From Salticus scenicus (lineage: Eukaryota > Arthropoda > Arachnida > Araneae > Salticidae), in contig OZ005648.1 of assembly GCA_963930645.1 (NCBI GenBank), forward strand, positions 198,965,542 through 199,029,541: DNA of 64,000 nucleotides, given 5' to 3'. Positions 56,901-63,843 of this stretch are shown piece by piece (positions within the stretch are counted from its first letter, which is position 1; every line of letters begins with the position of its first letter). Made by a program: the position numbers and the translations under genes. The notes beneath the pieces were generated by a model that was given only the letters and a program-made list of their open reading frames with translations, searched no databases and was not told where the DNA came from.

Positions 56901-57319
56901 TTATTTTACAGTCGCCAGATTTATTCTTCGAGCAACTTCACCCCGCCAGAATTGTTCACGTTCGGTTCGAATAATAAATATTTAGAATTTAAATATATTA
57001 TTTTAATAATAAAATATTTATTATTTAAATATTTTATTTTAATAATAAAATATTTATTATTTAAATATTTTATTTGTTTATCGAATCGTTAAAATATATA
57101 TATTATTTGTTTATCGAATAGTTAAAAATATATTATTTGTTTATCGAATCGTTAAAAAAATATATTCAATATTGGTACAGCATTCATTTAAAAAATGCCC
57201 TTATTCAATATTGTAAATTTCTATCTCAGATTTAAAGACATTAACCAATCAACCAATCATGCTAAAGTATCTTAATGTTAGGAGCGTTTTAGTAGAAGGT
57301 TGATGCTAGAAGAGATTCA

Positions 57320-57360
57320 GACAGAATGAAGGAATGAAGGTTTGAGTACAGCTATTTATA
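57320..57360 (-). promoter_or_regulatory. TATA/initiator module (outward, left of palindrome 1)
   Basis: Minus strand: TATAAATA (57360-57353), 23 bases, then TCATTCTGTC (57329-57320). The spacing equals that of the modules before genes 58076-58621 and 58967-59512. It points left, away from the palindrome; no gene is recognised downstream. Confidence 0.5.
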
Positions 57361-57372
57361 AAGAATGAATCC

Positions 57373-57418
57373 GAGTCAATCAACCAACCAACCAACCTTG
57401 AAAAAAAAAAAAAAAAAA

Positions 57419-57458
<40 letters not shown>

Positions 57459-57486
57459 CAAGGTTGGTTGGTTGGTTGATTGACTC
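57373..57486. repeat. Poly(A)/poly(T) palindrome 1
   Basis: A 28-bp arm starting GAGTCAATCAACCAACCAAC is followed by 22 A, 36 T and the exact reverse-complement arm. Homopolymer lengths may be unreliable in assembly. Confidence 0.9.
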
Positions 57487-57495
57487 TAGCTAACC

Positions 57496-57533
57496 TATAT
57501 ATCATGCTAAAGTATATACACTATCATTGTCCA
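57496..57533 (+). promoter_or_regulatory. TATA/initiator module (outward, right of palindrome 1)
   Basis: TATATATC at 57496-57503 and TCATTGTCCAG at 57524-57534, 30 bases from T of TATA to A of TCA. Points right. Confidence 0.45.
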
Positions 57534-57934
57534 GCAATGCTTATTTGTTTCAGCGTCTATAAATATCTTTACTGCATCCTGTTTCCGTGTTCAGTATCCT
57601 GTTTTCAATGCAAATGAGTTATGCAATATCCAGTGATAAATTATTCTATAAAAAGCCTTATCTCATCCTGTTTTCGTAGAAAATGAGTTATGCAATCCTT
57701 CAGATTGACTATATAAATATTTTATTCTTTAAATATTTATTATTTAAATATATTATTTGTTTATCGAATCGTTAAAAAATATATTCAATATTGGTACGGC
57801 ATTCATTTAAAAAAATGTCCTTATTCAATATTGTAAATTTCTATCTCAGAGTCAAAGACATTAGCTATCTCAGATTCAAAGGCATTAGTATCGTTTCAAT
57901 ATTGAAATATTAATATTATCTATCTCAGAGACCC

Positions 57935-57982
57935 CATTCAAAGTCTCAATTTGTACCCATCCAATATTGGCTTACTACCGTC
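57935..57982 (-). repeat. Conserved post-hairpin block of gene 58076-58621
   Basis: Minus strand: GCGACGGTAGTAAGCCAATA, then TTGGATGGGTACAAATTGAG. It corresponds to the blocks after the other two hairpins (59596-59640, 61317-61365), sharing CCAAYATTGGAYGSGT and a TTTGAGACTTTGA-like tail. Confidence 0.75.
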
Positions 57983-58057
57983 GCAAAAAAATGGGCCGAA
58001 CGAAGCGTCAATGACAGAAATCTGCCATGAGACGCTTCGTTCGGCCCATTTTTTTGC
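57983..58057 (-). terminator. 3' hairpin of gene 58076-58621
   Basis: A 27-bp perfect stem (57983-58009 with 58031-58057), starting GCAAAAAAATGGGCCGAACG, with a 21-base loop that itself has weak pairing (CAGA/TCTG). It lies 18 bp past the stop codon on the minus strand. It is one of three family members with compensatory differences. It could be a transcription terminator, RNA-processing signal or precursor of a small RNA; the sequence does not decide. Confidence 0.8.
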
Positions 58058-58075
58058 CCCCTCCAATTTAAATCT

Positions 58076-58621
58076 CTAAGGCATCAGTTTATACCAGCGA
58101 GATCGATTCCCCACGAAGACTTTGATTTTGGACGGAGGGGTGTCTGTCCAAGAAATAGTCTCAAATCTATCTTCGTGTAGGCGAGGGTCATCATCGTGGT
58201 CTCCATCATAGAACAGCTTGGTTCTTTCTATGAAATCCTTTAAGAATTCATCTATGAAGACATCAGAATTCCTCACGATCCGAATTCTGACTGCTTTATG
58301 GATGCATGCAGTTGGCACTATAGGATCTAAGATGTCAATCTTAGCAGATTTCATCATGGCCTCAAAACCCATGGTCGACAGCGCATCTCCGAAATGAATC
58401 TCTTCTATTGGATACACCCAGGTATTAGCTAAAGAGACAGGTATCCTGAACCTTTTGTAAACGAGGTCCCTCACCTTTAGCTTGGTAGTTTTTTTTACGT
58501 ATGCACTACCCTTACCCATCAGCTTGGCCACATCAGAGGCCCTGACGAACAAAAGTCCATCCGCAGAGACTACGAATAAGATTTTAGCATCAAGCTGTGG
58601 ATGTTTAATTGTGAATAGCAT
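58076..58621 (-). CDS. BRO-N-like viral-type protein, paralog 1
   Basis: 181 residues, intact, single exon. It aligns without gaps to the 58967-59512 protein over most of its length. Residues 20-32 (ADGLLFVRASDVA) match the DG-x-x-F-[IV]-[KR]-[GA]-x-D-[VL]-A block typical of the BRO-N domain of baculovirus-repeated-ORF proteins. Residues 47-53 (KLKVRDL) and 60-67 (IPVSLANT) are shared family blocks; RIRIV at 112-116 and SKIKVFVGN at 164-172 mark a conserved C-terminal half that is not typical of BRO. No signal peptide or membrane segment. A TATA box lies 50 bp upstream of ATG and a 27-bp-stem hairpin follows the stop. BRO-N domains bind DNA in viruses; any such role here is inference. Confidence 0.75.
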   Translation of the reverse strand: MLFTIKHPQLDAKILFVVSADGLLFVRASDVAKLMGKGSAYVKKTTKLKVRDLVYKRFRIPVSLANTWVYPIEEIHFGDALSTMGFEAMMKSAKIDILDPIVPTACIHKAVRIRIVRNSDVFIDEFLKDFIERTKLFYDGDHDDDPRLHEDRFETISWTDTPPSKIKVFVGNRSRWYKLMP

Positions 58622-58645
58622 GACTTAATGCAACAGAAGTCAAAA

Positions 58646-58680
58646 TGATGCAGGCTCTTAGAGGCAGCTCGTATATATAC
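58646..58680 (-). promoter_or_regulatory. TATA/initiator promoter of gene 58076-58621
   Basis: Minus strand: GTATATATAC (58680-58671), then 22 bases, then TCATTTTGAC (58648-58639), which fits an initiator about 30 bp downstream. CCCGGGTATATATACGAG-like context is shared with gene 60698-61228. ATG follows about 25 bp after the presumed start site. Confidence 0.65.
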
Positions 58681-58912
58681 CCGATTCGCGACCTAATTTT
58701 AGCAAGCTTTCTTAGAAAACGTGACCTTCTGATAAAATTCTTCTAGCTGTTGACAGGATATTATGTAATCCTCGATAAACTTATTTTTAGAATTAATTTG
58801 TCGTTTGAGCGGGATCTTGCATAATCTACAGGACGTGCGTAAGAGGATGTGCGTCAGAGGATGTTGATAAGAAATTTAGATAGAAATAGAGATTGCTGCT
58901 AGTATAAATACA

Positions 58913-58951
58913 GGCTGCTGGACGAGACATTTCATTCTGACTGCTTGATAT
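58913..58951 (+). promoter_or_regulatory. TATA/initiator promoter of gene 58967-59512
   Basis: TATAAATA (58913-58920), 21 bases, TCATTCTGAC (58932-58941 approximately). The presumed leader is about 30 bases and leads straight to ATG at 58967. Confidence 0.65.
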
Positions 58952-58966
58952 TCTAAAAGCTCCAAA

Positions 58967-59512
58967 ATGATATTTCAAATTTTAGCTGAAGAGTTAAACG
59001 TGAAATTTACTTGTTTTTTGACTTTTGACGGTGACATTTTTATCAAAGGTTCAGACGTAGCTCGTACCATGGGCTATCAAAATTCTTCTGGCGTTTTAAA
59101 CTTATGTCATCTTACAGTGACTGACATCGCTCCCGAGGGCTTGAGCCTGCCTCCGTCTCTAGCCAAGACACGTATTTTTGGATTGGAAGATGCCAACACG
59201 CTGTTGGATATGCATCCAGGCGAATTTCAATCCTTATTTCAGGGGCCTATCGAGATTCTGTCGCCGATAGAATGTACTTTCAACATCAGAAGGCCCATAC
59301 GTATCAAGATAGCATCCATTAGCTCTTCAAATGCTACCATGGAGAGTTTTATAGCTGATTTGAAAATATCTATGGACTCTTACCTGCAATCTGTACCGAT
59401 GGATAGCTATGTCTTCGGAGAGAGGTACGGAGACTTGGAGCTAGGGTATTTCCCCAAAAAAATTAAAGTTTTGGTGGGAAACAAGCCCTACTTCTATAAA
59501 TCCTCGTCTTAA
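58967..59512 (+). CDS. BRO-N-like viral-type protein, paralog 2
   Basis: 181 residues, intact. Residues 20-44 (FDGDIFIKGSDVARTMGYQN plus following residues) are the clearest BRO-N-like stretch of the three, including the D-V-A...-GY pattern that in BRO-N follows the conserved W/F-x-x-x-D. Family blocks follow: LTVTDI at 49-54, LPPSLAKTRIFGL at 61-73, RIKIA at 112-116 and KKIKVLVGN at 164-172. It has the same length as paralog 1 and an ungapped alignment to it. The gene is visibly richer in G+C than its surroundings. The start is set by the first ATG after a TATA/initiator; a hairpin begins 15 bp after the stop. Exact function unknown. Confidence 0.78.
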   Translation: MIFQILAEELNVKFTCFLTFDGDIFIKGSDVARTMGYQNSSGVLNLCHLTVTDIAPEGLSLPPSLAKTRIFGLEDANTLLDMHPGEFQSLFQGPIEILSPIECTFNIRRPIRIKIASISSSNATMESFIADLKISMDSYLQSVPMDSYVFGERYGDLELGYFPKKIKVLVGNKPYFYKSSS

Positions 59513-59526
59513 GATCAGGACGAGGT

Positions 59527-59597
59527 GCAAAAAAATGGGTCGAGCGAAGCCTCTCATGACATAAGTCATTGAGGCTTCGCTCGGCCCATTTTTTTGC
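59527..59597 (+). terminator. 3' hairpin of gene 58967-59512
   Basis: Stem 59527-59553 with 59571-59597, 27 bp with a single T-G (U-G in RNA) pair. It starts GCAAAAAAATGGGTCGAGCG. The loop contains ATGAC/GTCAT that can extend pairing. It is homologous to the other two hairpins but with different paired bases in the upper stem (GCCTC/GAGGC). Confidence 0.8.
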
Positions 59598-59640
59598 GAT
59601 AGATAGAGTGCCAACATTGGATGCGTACCGATTTGAACTT
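59596..59640 (+). repeat. Conserved post-hairpin block of gene 58967-59512
   Basis: GCGATAGATAGAGTGCCAAC followed by ATTGGATGCGTACCGATTTG. The same text, without gene or hairpin, recurs at about 62046-62075 before another noncoding repeat. Confidence 0.75.
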
Positions 59641-59642
59641 GT

Positions 59643-60340
59643 AATTTTCAAGGGATATGGCTTAGCTATAAGATAATTTTGATAAAATATCTATAGACAA
59701 ATTTAAGGTATCTGAATTTAAAAATTTAATTGTTTCATTTAAAATTTACTGTGTAAAATTTAAAATTTTTAAAGACTAAGTGTGGCGGTCATTATAATTC
59801 TAATTTTTCAAGGGATATGGCTTAGCTATAAGATAAATATGAAACTTGGTAAAATATACAGACTCGATAGCTAAATTTAAGGGATCTGGGTTTAAAATTT
59901 TAATTTTTTCGTTTAAAATTTACATTTTTTTCGTGTAAAATTTAAAATTTTTAAAGACTAAGTGTGGCAGTCATTATAATCTGATCTCTAAATTTTCAAG
60001 GGATATGGCTTAGCTATAAGATAAATATGAAACTTGGTAAAATATACAGACTCGATAGCTAAATTTAAGGAATCTGAATTTTAAAATTTAATTTTTTTCA
60101 TTTAAAATTTACATTTTTTATGTAAAATTTAAAATTTTTAAAGACTAAGTGTAGCCAAGCCAACATTGAATGCGTACCGATTGTAATTTTCAAGGGATAT
60201 GGCTTAGCTATAAGATAAATATGAATCTTGGTCGATAGCTAAATTTAAGGGATTTGAGTTTAAAAATTTAATTTTTTCATTTAAAATTTATATGTAAAAA
60301 TTAAAAATTTTAAAGGCTAAGTGTAGCCAAGCCAGTTATT
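59643..60340. repeat. Four tandem copies of an about 180-bp noncoding repeat
   Basis: Copies start near 59643, 59805, 59992 and 60185 with TTTTCAAGGGATATGGCTTA, then GCTATAAGATAAATATGAA, AGCTAAATTTAAGGGATCTG, several TTTAAAATTTA blocks and ATTTTTAAAGACTAAGTGTR. Two further copies lie at 61900 and 62071. No coding potential. Confidence 0.85.
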
Positions 60341-60348
60341 ATGATCTG

Positions 60349-60600
60349 ATCTCTATAAAAAGATTTTCGAGAAACTATTGACAGGATGCTTGATAAGCGG
60401 CTCCGATTAAAATTACAATCAGATCTCTATAAAAAGATTTTTCGAGAAGTGTTGACAGGATATTATGTAAGCCTTTCCTCAGGATGCCCGGTTATAATCA
60501 GATCTCTATAAAAAGATTTTTCCAGAAGTATTGACAGGATATTATGCAAGCCTTTCCTCTTGATAAGCGGTTCCTAGAAATTTACTATCAGATCCTATTG
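60349..60600 (+). repeat. Three about 75-bp tandem repeats upstream of gene 60698-61228
   Basis: GATCTCTATAAAAAGATTTT followed by a TTGACAGGATATTATGYAAG-type segment and CCTTTCCTC, starting near 60348, 60422 and 60501. TGACAGGATATTATGTAA is also found 216 bp upstream of gene 58967-59512, suggesting a shared upstream control element. Confidence 0.75.
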
Positions 60601-60610
60601 ATAAGACCGG

Positions 60611-60650
60611 GTATATATACGAGTGTCCAGCGAGAGCTCTTCAATTGCTA
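60611..60650 (+). promoter_or_regulatory. TATA promoter of gene 60698-61228
   Basis: GTATATATAC (60611-60620) in the same CCGGGTATATATACGAG context as paralog 1. A weaker initiator TTCAATTGC follows 19 bases later. The implied leader of about 55 bases is longer than for the other two genes. Confidence 0.6.
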
Positions 60651-60697
60651 GTCGATCTCTCCACTAGCTGCTTAGATACATTAGCTCTCTGTCAGTC

Positions 60698-61228
60698 ATG
60701 TTTTTCCATGTAAAAAATTATGCTTATGGCGTTGCCTTTAAATGCCTAATGGCCACTGATGGCACCCTGTTTGTCCGGGCTGAGGACCTGGCTATTTATT
60801 CGAGGCACCCTCTAAATCTTCATTTTGCCGAAAAATATGCAGGCCTCACCGTCCGAGACGTAATGGACCCTAAAATCGATTTACCTAAATGGCTCGCTAA
60901 GACGAGAATCTTCTCCATTAGCGAAGCCAAACATCATTTGAAAGGGTTCATGGGTGAACAGGAATTTGATAAGATGTTCGATGGTTCGGCCATGGTGAAA
61001 TACCAGGCTAACATGAAGCTCAGCTTCGTGAAAGCCATTGGTGTTCGATTTGTTGAAAGGTCCCGTACCAAGTTCGAAGACTTCCTTGCCGCATACCAAC
61101 TACAGGTGAGGAAATTTTTTGAGCTTGAGTATGAGGACTATGAATTATACAAATCTCAAATGACCGGACCGTTGAAGATGACCATCAGGAGGCTATCTAA
61201 TGAGCAACAAATAGAGAGCTTATGTTGA
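60698..61228 (+). CDS. BRO-N-like viral-type protein, paralog 3
   Basis: 176 residues, intact, more diverged. The DG at residues 21-22 and TDGTLFVRAEDLA (20-32) align exactly with the other two, as do LTVRDV (50-55) and LPKWLAKTRIFSI (62-74). The C-terminal half has VKAIGVRFVE and FEDFLAAY where the others have RIKIA...SFIADL, and GPLKMTIRR replaces the KIKVxVGN block. The ending is Cys after a charged stretch. G+C is above that of the flanks. ATG is the first after the TATA box; the hairpin begins 17 bp after the stop. A divergent member of the same family. Confidence 0.75.
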   Translation: MFFHVKNYAYGVAFKCLMATDGTLFVRAEDLAIYSRHPLNLHFAEKYAGLTVRDVMDPKIDLPKWLAKTRIFSISEAKHHLKGFMGEQEFDKMFDGSAMVKYQANMKLSFVKAIGVRFVERSRTKFEDFLAAYQLQVRKFFELEYEDYELYKSQMTGPLKMTIRRLSNEQQIESLC

Positions 61229-61244
61229 TCTTTCAAATGAGAGT

Positions 61245-61316
61245 AAAAAAATGGGTCGAACGAGGTGTCTCATGGCAGAATTTCTGTCTTTGACACCTCG
61301 TTCGACCCATTTTTTT
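61245..61316 (+). terminator. 3' hairpin of gene 60698-61228
   Basis: Perfect 25-bp stem (61245-61269 with 61292-61316) starting AAAAAAATGGGTCGAACGAG. The loop reads TCATGGCAGAATTTCTGTCT and can pair further (CAGAA/TTCTG). In sense orientation the loop is nearly the same as that of paralog 1. Confidence 0.8.
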
Positions 61317-61365
61317 GCGATAGATATAGTGCCAATATTGGACGGGTTTAATTTGAGACTTTGAT
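61317..61365 (+). repeat. Conserved post-hairpin block of gene 60698-61228
   Basis: GCGATAGATATAGTGCCAAT followed by ATTGGACGGGTTTAATTTGA and GACTTTGAT, closely matching the block after paralog 1. Confidence 0.75.
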
Positions 61366-61648
61366 ATTAAATTTATAAAAAAATCTATTTAAGCTAGTAT
61401 CGAAGAGATTATCAGGATAGCATGAAGACTATTTAAACGTATAAACTATATTAAGCCAATATTGTAGAAATTAAATTTAAGACTCTGGAAAACGAGACAA
61501 AATGGTATCAATTTAAATGTATAGATAAAAATAACTAAGCCAACAGAGACATGACTGGACAATGACGGTTTGGATACGTAAGCGAGTTTATCTCTCTATA
61601 TATATAGATGGGATGAAGCCACGCCCACAAGAATTCCAACGACCTTGG
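61366..61648. other. Noncoding interval
   Basis: Contains a partial echo of the post-hairpin block (TTAAGCCAATATTGTAGAAA, about 61451) and a TATATATATAG sequence at 61598-61608. On the minus strand a TCATTGTCCAG at about 61566-61556 lies downstream of that TATA, though spaced further than in the other modules. Confidence 0.5.
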
Positions 61649-61667
61649 AAAAAAAAAAAAAAAAAAA

Positions 61668-61715
<48 letters not shown>
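61649..61715. repeat. Poly(A)/poly(T) tract 2
   Basis: About 22 A then 44 T. Unlike palindromes 1 and 3 its flanks (CGACCTTGG and CGTGTGACCTTG) are not clean reverse complements; it may be a decayed or rearranged palindrome. Confidence 0.8.
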
Positions 61716-61810
61716 CGTGTGACCTTGAACACATCTTCAAGGACGGAGCAGAATCTATAACTTAACGGAACTAACCTCATTTATTGAACATTAGTTTTTT
61801 TCGTGCGTCC

Positions 61811-61850
61811 TATATATAGGATGGCTAGCGTACCCACATCTCATTTTGTC
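61811..61850 (+). promoter_or_regulatory. Orphan TATA/initiator module
   Basis: TATATATAGG (61811-61820) and TCATTTTGTC (61841-61850), 32 bases apart to the A. No open reading frame follows; downstream are two copies of the 180-bp noncoding repeat, so any transcript would be noncoding. Confidence 0.5.
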
Positions 61851-61897
61851 TCGACGTCTGCCAACAACAGTTATCTGTAAAATATTTTGAATTTGTA

Positions 61898-62225
61898 ATT
61901 TTCAAGGGATATGGCTTCTCTATAAGATAATTATGTATCTTGATAAAATATCTATAGATAAATTTAAGAAATCTGAGTCTAAAATTTTCGTTTAAAATTT
62001 TAACTTTTTTGTGTAAAATTTAAAAATTTTAATGGCTAAGCTAGAGATAGAGTACCAATATCGTAACGATTTGAAGGGATATGGCTTCTCTATAAGATAA
62101 ATATGAATCTTGGTAAAATATACAGGCTCTATAGATAAATTTAAGAGATCTGAGTTTATAAATTTAATTTTTTCGTTTAAAATTTTAATTTTTTGTGTAA
62201 AATTTAAAATTTTTAAGGGTTAAGC
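61898..62225. repeat. Two further copies of the 180-bp noncoding repeat
   Basis: TTTCAAGGGATATGGCTTCT at 61900 and TTGAAGGGATATGGCTTCTC at 62071, with the same ordered inner blocks as the 59.6-60.3-kb array. The second is preceded by a post-hairpin-type block. Confidence 0.8.
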
Positions 62226-62557
62226 TAGATATGTAAATATTTCACAGTTGGTTTCTAAAGTTATATTTTTTTATCCAATCATTGTAGATGGCGCTGCAGT
62301 CTATATATATAGTATATATATAGTATATCTATTAGGGTGGGTGGGAGTGGAATTTATTTCTTCTACTGTAAGGTCATGCATAAACCAGCTCCGTGATACC
62401 GAAACCCGTTTTCTTTAAAATAGAATGGCATAACGTAATTTATACAATATTGGCTTTGAAAACAAGATTTTTATAGACTTTTATCTGACAAATGACAAGA
62501 TGTTGCAGGTTTTCATGAAATCAGAATAGATCATGGGTTTTTATAAAATATAATAAC
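62226..62557. other. Noncoding interval
   Basis: No gene. A (TATA) tract with repeated TATATATAGTA lies at 62301-62326. Confidence 0.5.
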
Positions 62558-62650
62558 ATAAAATATTTTTTTATCTGTATTTAAACAAGCAGACATTTCC
62601 GCTTCGCGGAAATGTCTGCATGTTTAAATACAGATAAAAAAATATTTTAT
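62558..62650 (-). terminator. 45-bp-stem hairpin after the short paralog fragment
   Basis: Arms 62558-62602 and 62606-62650 pair with a single mismatch around a 3-base loop. The inner part reads GCAGACATTTCCGC and the outer part ATAAAATATTTTTTT. It starts 8 bp after the stop codon of the minus-strand frame at 62658-62828. Its sequence is unrelated to the other three hairpins but its position is the same. Confidence 0.75.
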
Positions 62651-62657
62651 TTCAAAC

Positions 62658-62828
62658 TCAATGATGTCTCTTATGTAAAATGTCTTTAATAAACCGTACT
62701 TTTTCCGACAGCGGTACCATGATTTGTTTCAAGCCAAAAATGCGTGTCTTATCCTCTAGCAGTACGTTCCTCGATTGTATCCTGAACGAATCGCTCACGT
62801 AGCCTATACCTATATTAGAGCCATCCAT
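62658..62828 (-). pseudogene. Fourth BRO-N-family fragment
   Basis: 56 codons on the minus strand. KTRIFGL matches the same block of paralog 2 (residues 67-73), and GSNIG...GY upstream echoes GSDVA...GY. The segment before ATG has, in another frame, a VKF-containing stretch like the paralog 2 N-terminus, so the copy is frameshifted and internally shortened rather than a complete small gene. The C-terminal half is missing. I call it a remnant, though expression of the short frame cannot be excluded. Confidence 0.55.
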
Positions 62829-63040
62829 TTTTTCGGTAGCGATTCAAGGTACGCCAAAATAAATTTGACTCGCGATACTTAATCATCGTAAAAAGTTTGA
62901 ATAGATTAGAAACAGGCTAAGATAGCGTATTGTTAATCTGCCAGACATAAATTAGAAACGTTCCATGGCTAAGCTAGAGATAGCATATCGTTCTAAGCCG
63001 GCAGGATCTAACAATGGATAGATTTACTGGGACAGAAGAA

Positions 63041-63072
63041 GACTGATTGGAGAAGAGTCGGCTATTTATATA
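63041..63072 (-). promoter_or_regulatory. TATA/initiator module (left of palindrome 3)
   Basis: Minus strand: TATATAAATA (63072-63063) and TCAGTC (63046-63041), the classic arthropod initiator, 28 bases apart. It points left toward the short paralog fragment about 210 bp away. Confidence 0.5.
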
Positions 63073-63080
63073 GAATGGAT

Positions 63081-63101
63081 TCAACCAACCAACCAACTGT
63101 G

Positions 63102-63169
<68 letters not shown>

Positions 63170-63190
63170 CACAGTTGGTTGGTTGGTTGA
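63081..63190. repeat. Poly(A)/poly(T) palindrome 3
   Basis: 21-bp arms (TCAACCAACCAACCAACTGT plus G) exactly reverse-complementary at 63170-63190, enclosing about 33 A and 35 T. Confidence 0.9.
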
Positions 63191-63200
63191 TAATCTTCTC

Positions 63201-63240
63201 TATATATAGGATCGCTGACGTGCCACCTCCTCATTCTATC
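63201..63240 (+). promoter_or_regulatory. Orphan TATA/initiator module, unit 1 forward
   Basis: TATATATA at 63201-63208 and TCATTCTATC at 63231-63240. Repeated at 63547 and about 63881 in the next units. Confidence 0.5.
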
Positions 63241-63342
63241 TAGATCTTTGCCAGCAACGGTCATATCTCTCATCTGTTAAAATTTTCAATTTTTCAACTA
63301 GGCATAGTGACTAGACGACCGTTGCTGGCAAATGTCGAGACA

Positions 63343-63378
63343 CAATGAGGAGGTAGCAAGTCAGCGATCCTATATATA
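63343..63378 (-). promoter_or_regulatory. Orphan TATA/initiator module, unit 1 reverse
   Basis: Minus strand TATATATA (63378-63371) and TCATTG (63348-63343) in a TCATTGTGTCTCGAC context like that at 61841. It faces the forward module at 63201, so transcripts would converge and overlap by about 110 bp. Repeated in the next unit. Confidence 0.5.
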
Positions 63379-63809
63379 GAGGATATAATCAACCAACCAA
63401 CTATGAAAAAAAAAAAAAAAATTCTTTGAAAAAAAAAAAAAAAAAAAAAAAATTCTTTGAAAAAAAAAAAAAAAAAAAAAAAAAAATATTTTTTTTTTTT
63501 TTTTTTTTTTTTTTTCACAGTTGGTTGGTTGGTTGATAATCTTCTCTATATATAGGATCGCTGACGTGCCACCTCCTCATTCTATCTAGATCTTTGCCAG
63601 CAACGGTCATATCTCTCATCTGTTAAAATTTTCAATTTTTCAACTAGGCATAGTGACTAGACGACCGTTGCTGGCAAATGTCGAGACACAATGAGGAGGT
63701 AGCAAGTCAGCGATCCTATATATAGAGGATATAATCAACCAACCAACTATGAAAAAAAAAAAAAAAAAAAAATTCTTTGAAAAAAAAAAAAATAAAAAAA
63801 AAAAAATAA

Positions 63810-63843
<34 letters not shown>

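Larger units (their letters stand above)
57132..57863. repeat. 113-bp direct repeats flanking a palindrome
   Basis: ATTATTTGTTTATCGAATCG through ATTCAATATTGGTAC and CTATCTCAGA...AAAGACATTA occurs at 57132-57244 and 57750-57863, with few differences. Extra partial copies of the first 24 bases precede it at about 57070 and 57103. The repeats bracket the poly(A)/poly(T) palindrome and its promoters. Confidence 0.8.
58622..58966. promoter_or_regulatory. Divergent intergenic promoter region
   Basis: Genes 58076-58621 (minus) and 58967-59512 (plus) are divergent and share this 345-bp spacer. It holds both TATA boxes and one copy of TGACAGGATATTATGTAA (58751-58768), which also occurs in the repeats upstream of gene 60698-61228. 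Confidence 0.6.

Noticed and set aside
61535..61780. Lys-rich and Phe-rich frames around 61.6 kb, and similar at 63.3-63.85 kb
   Set aside because: Created by poly(A)/poly(T) tracts in the palindromes.
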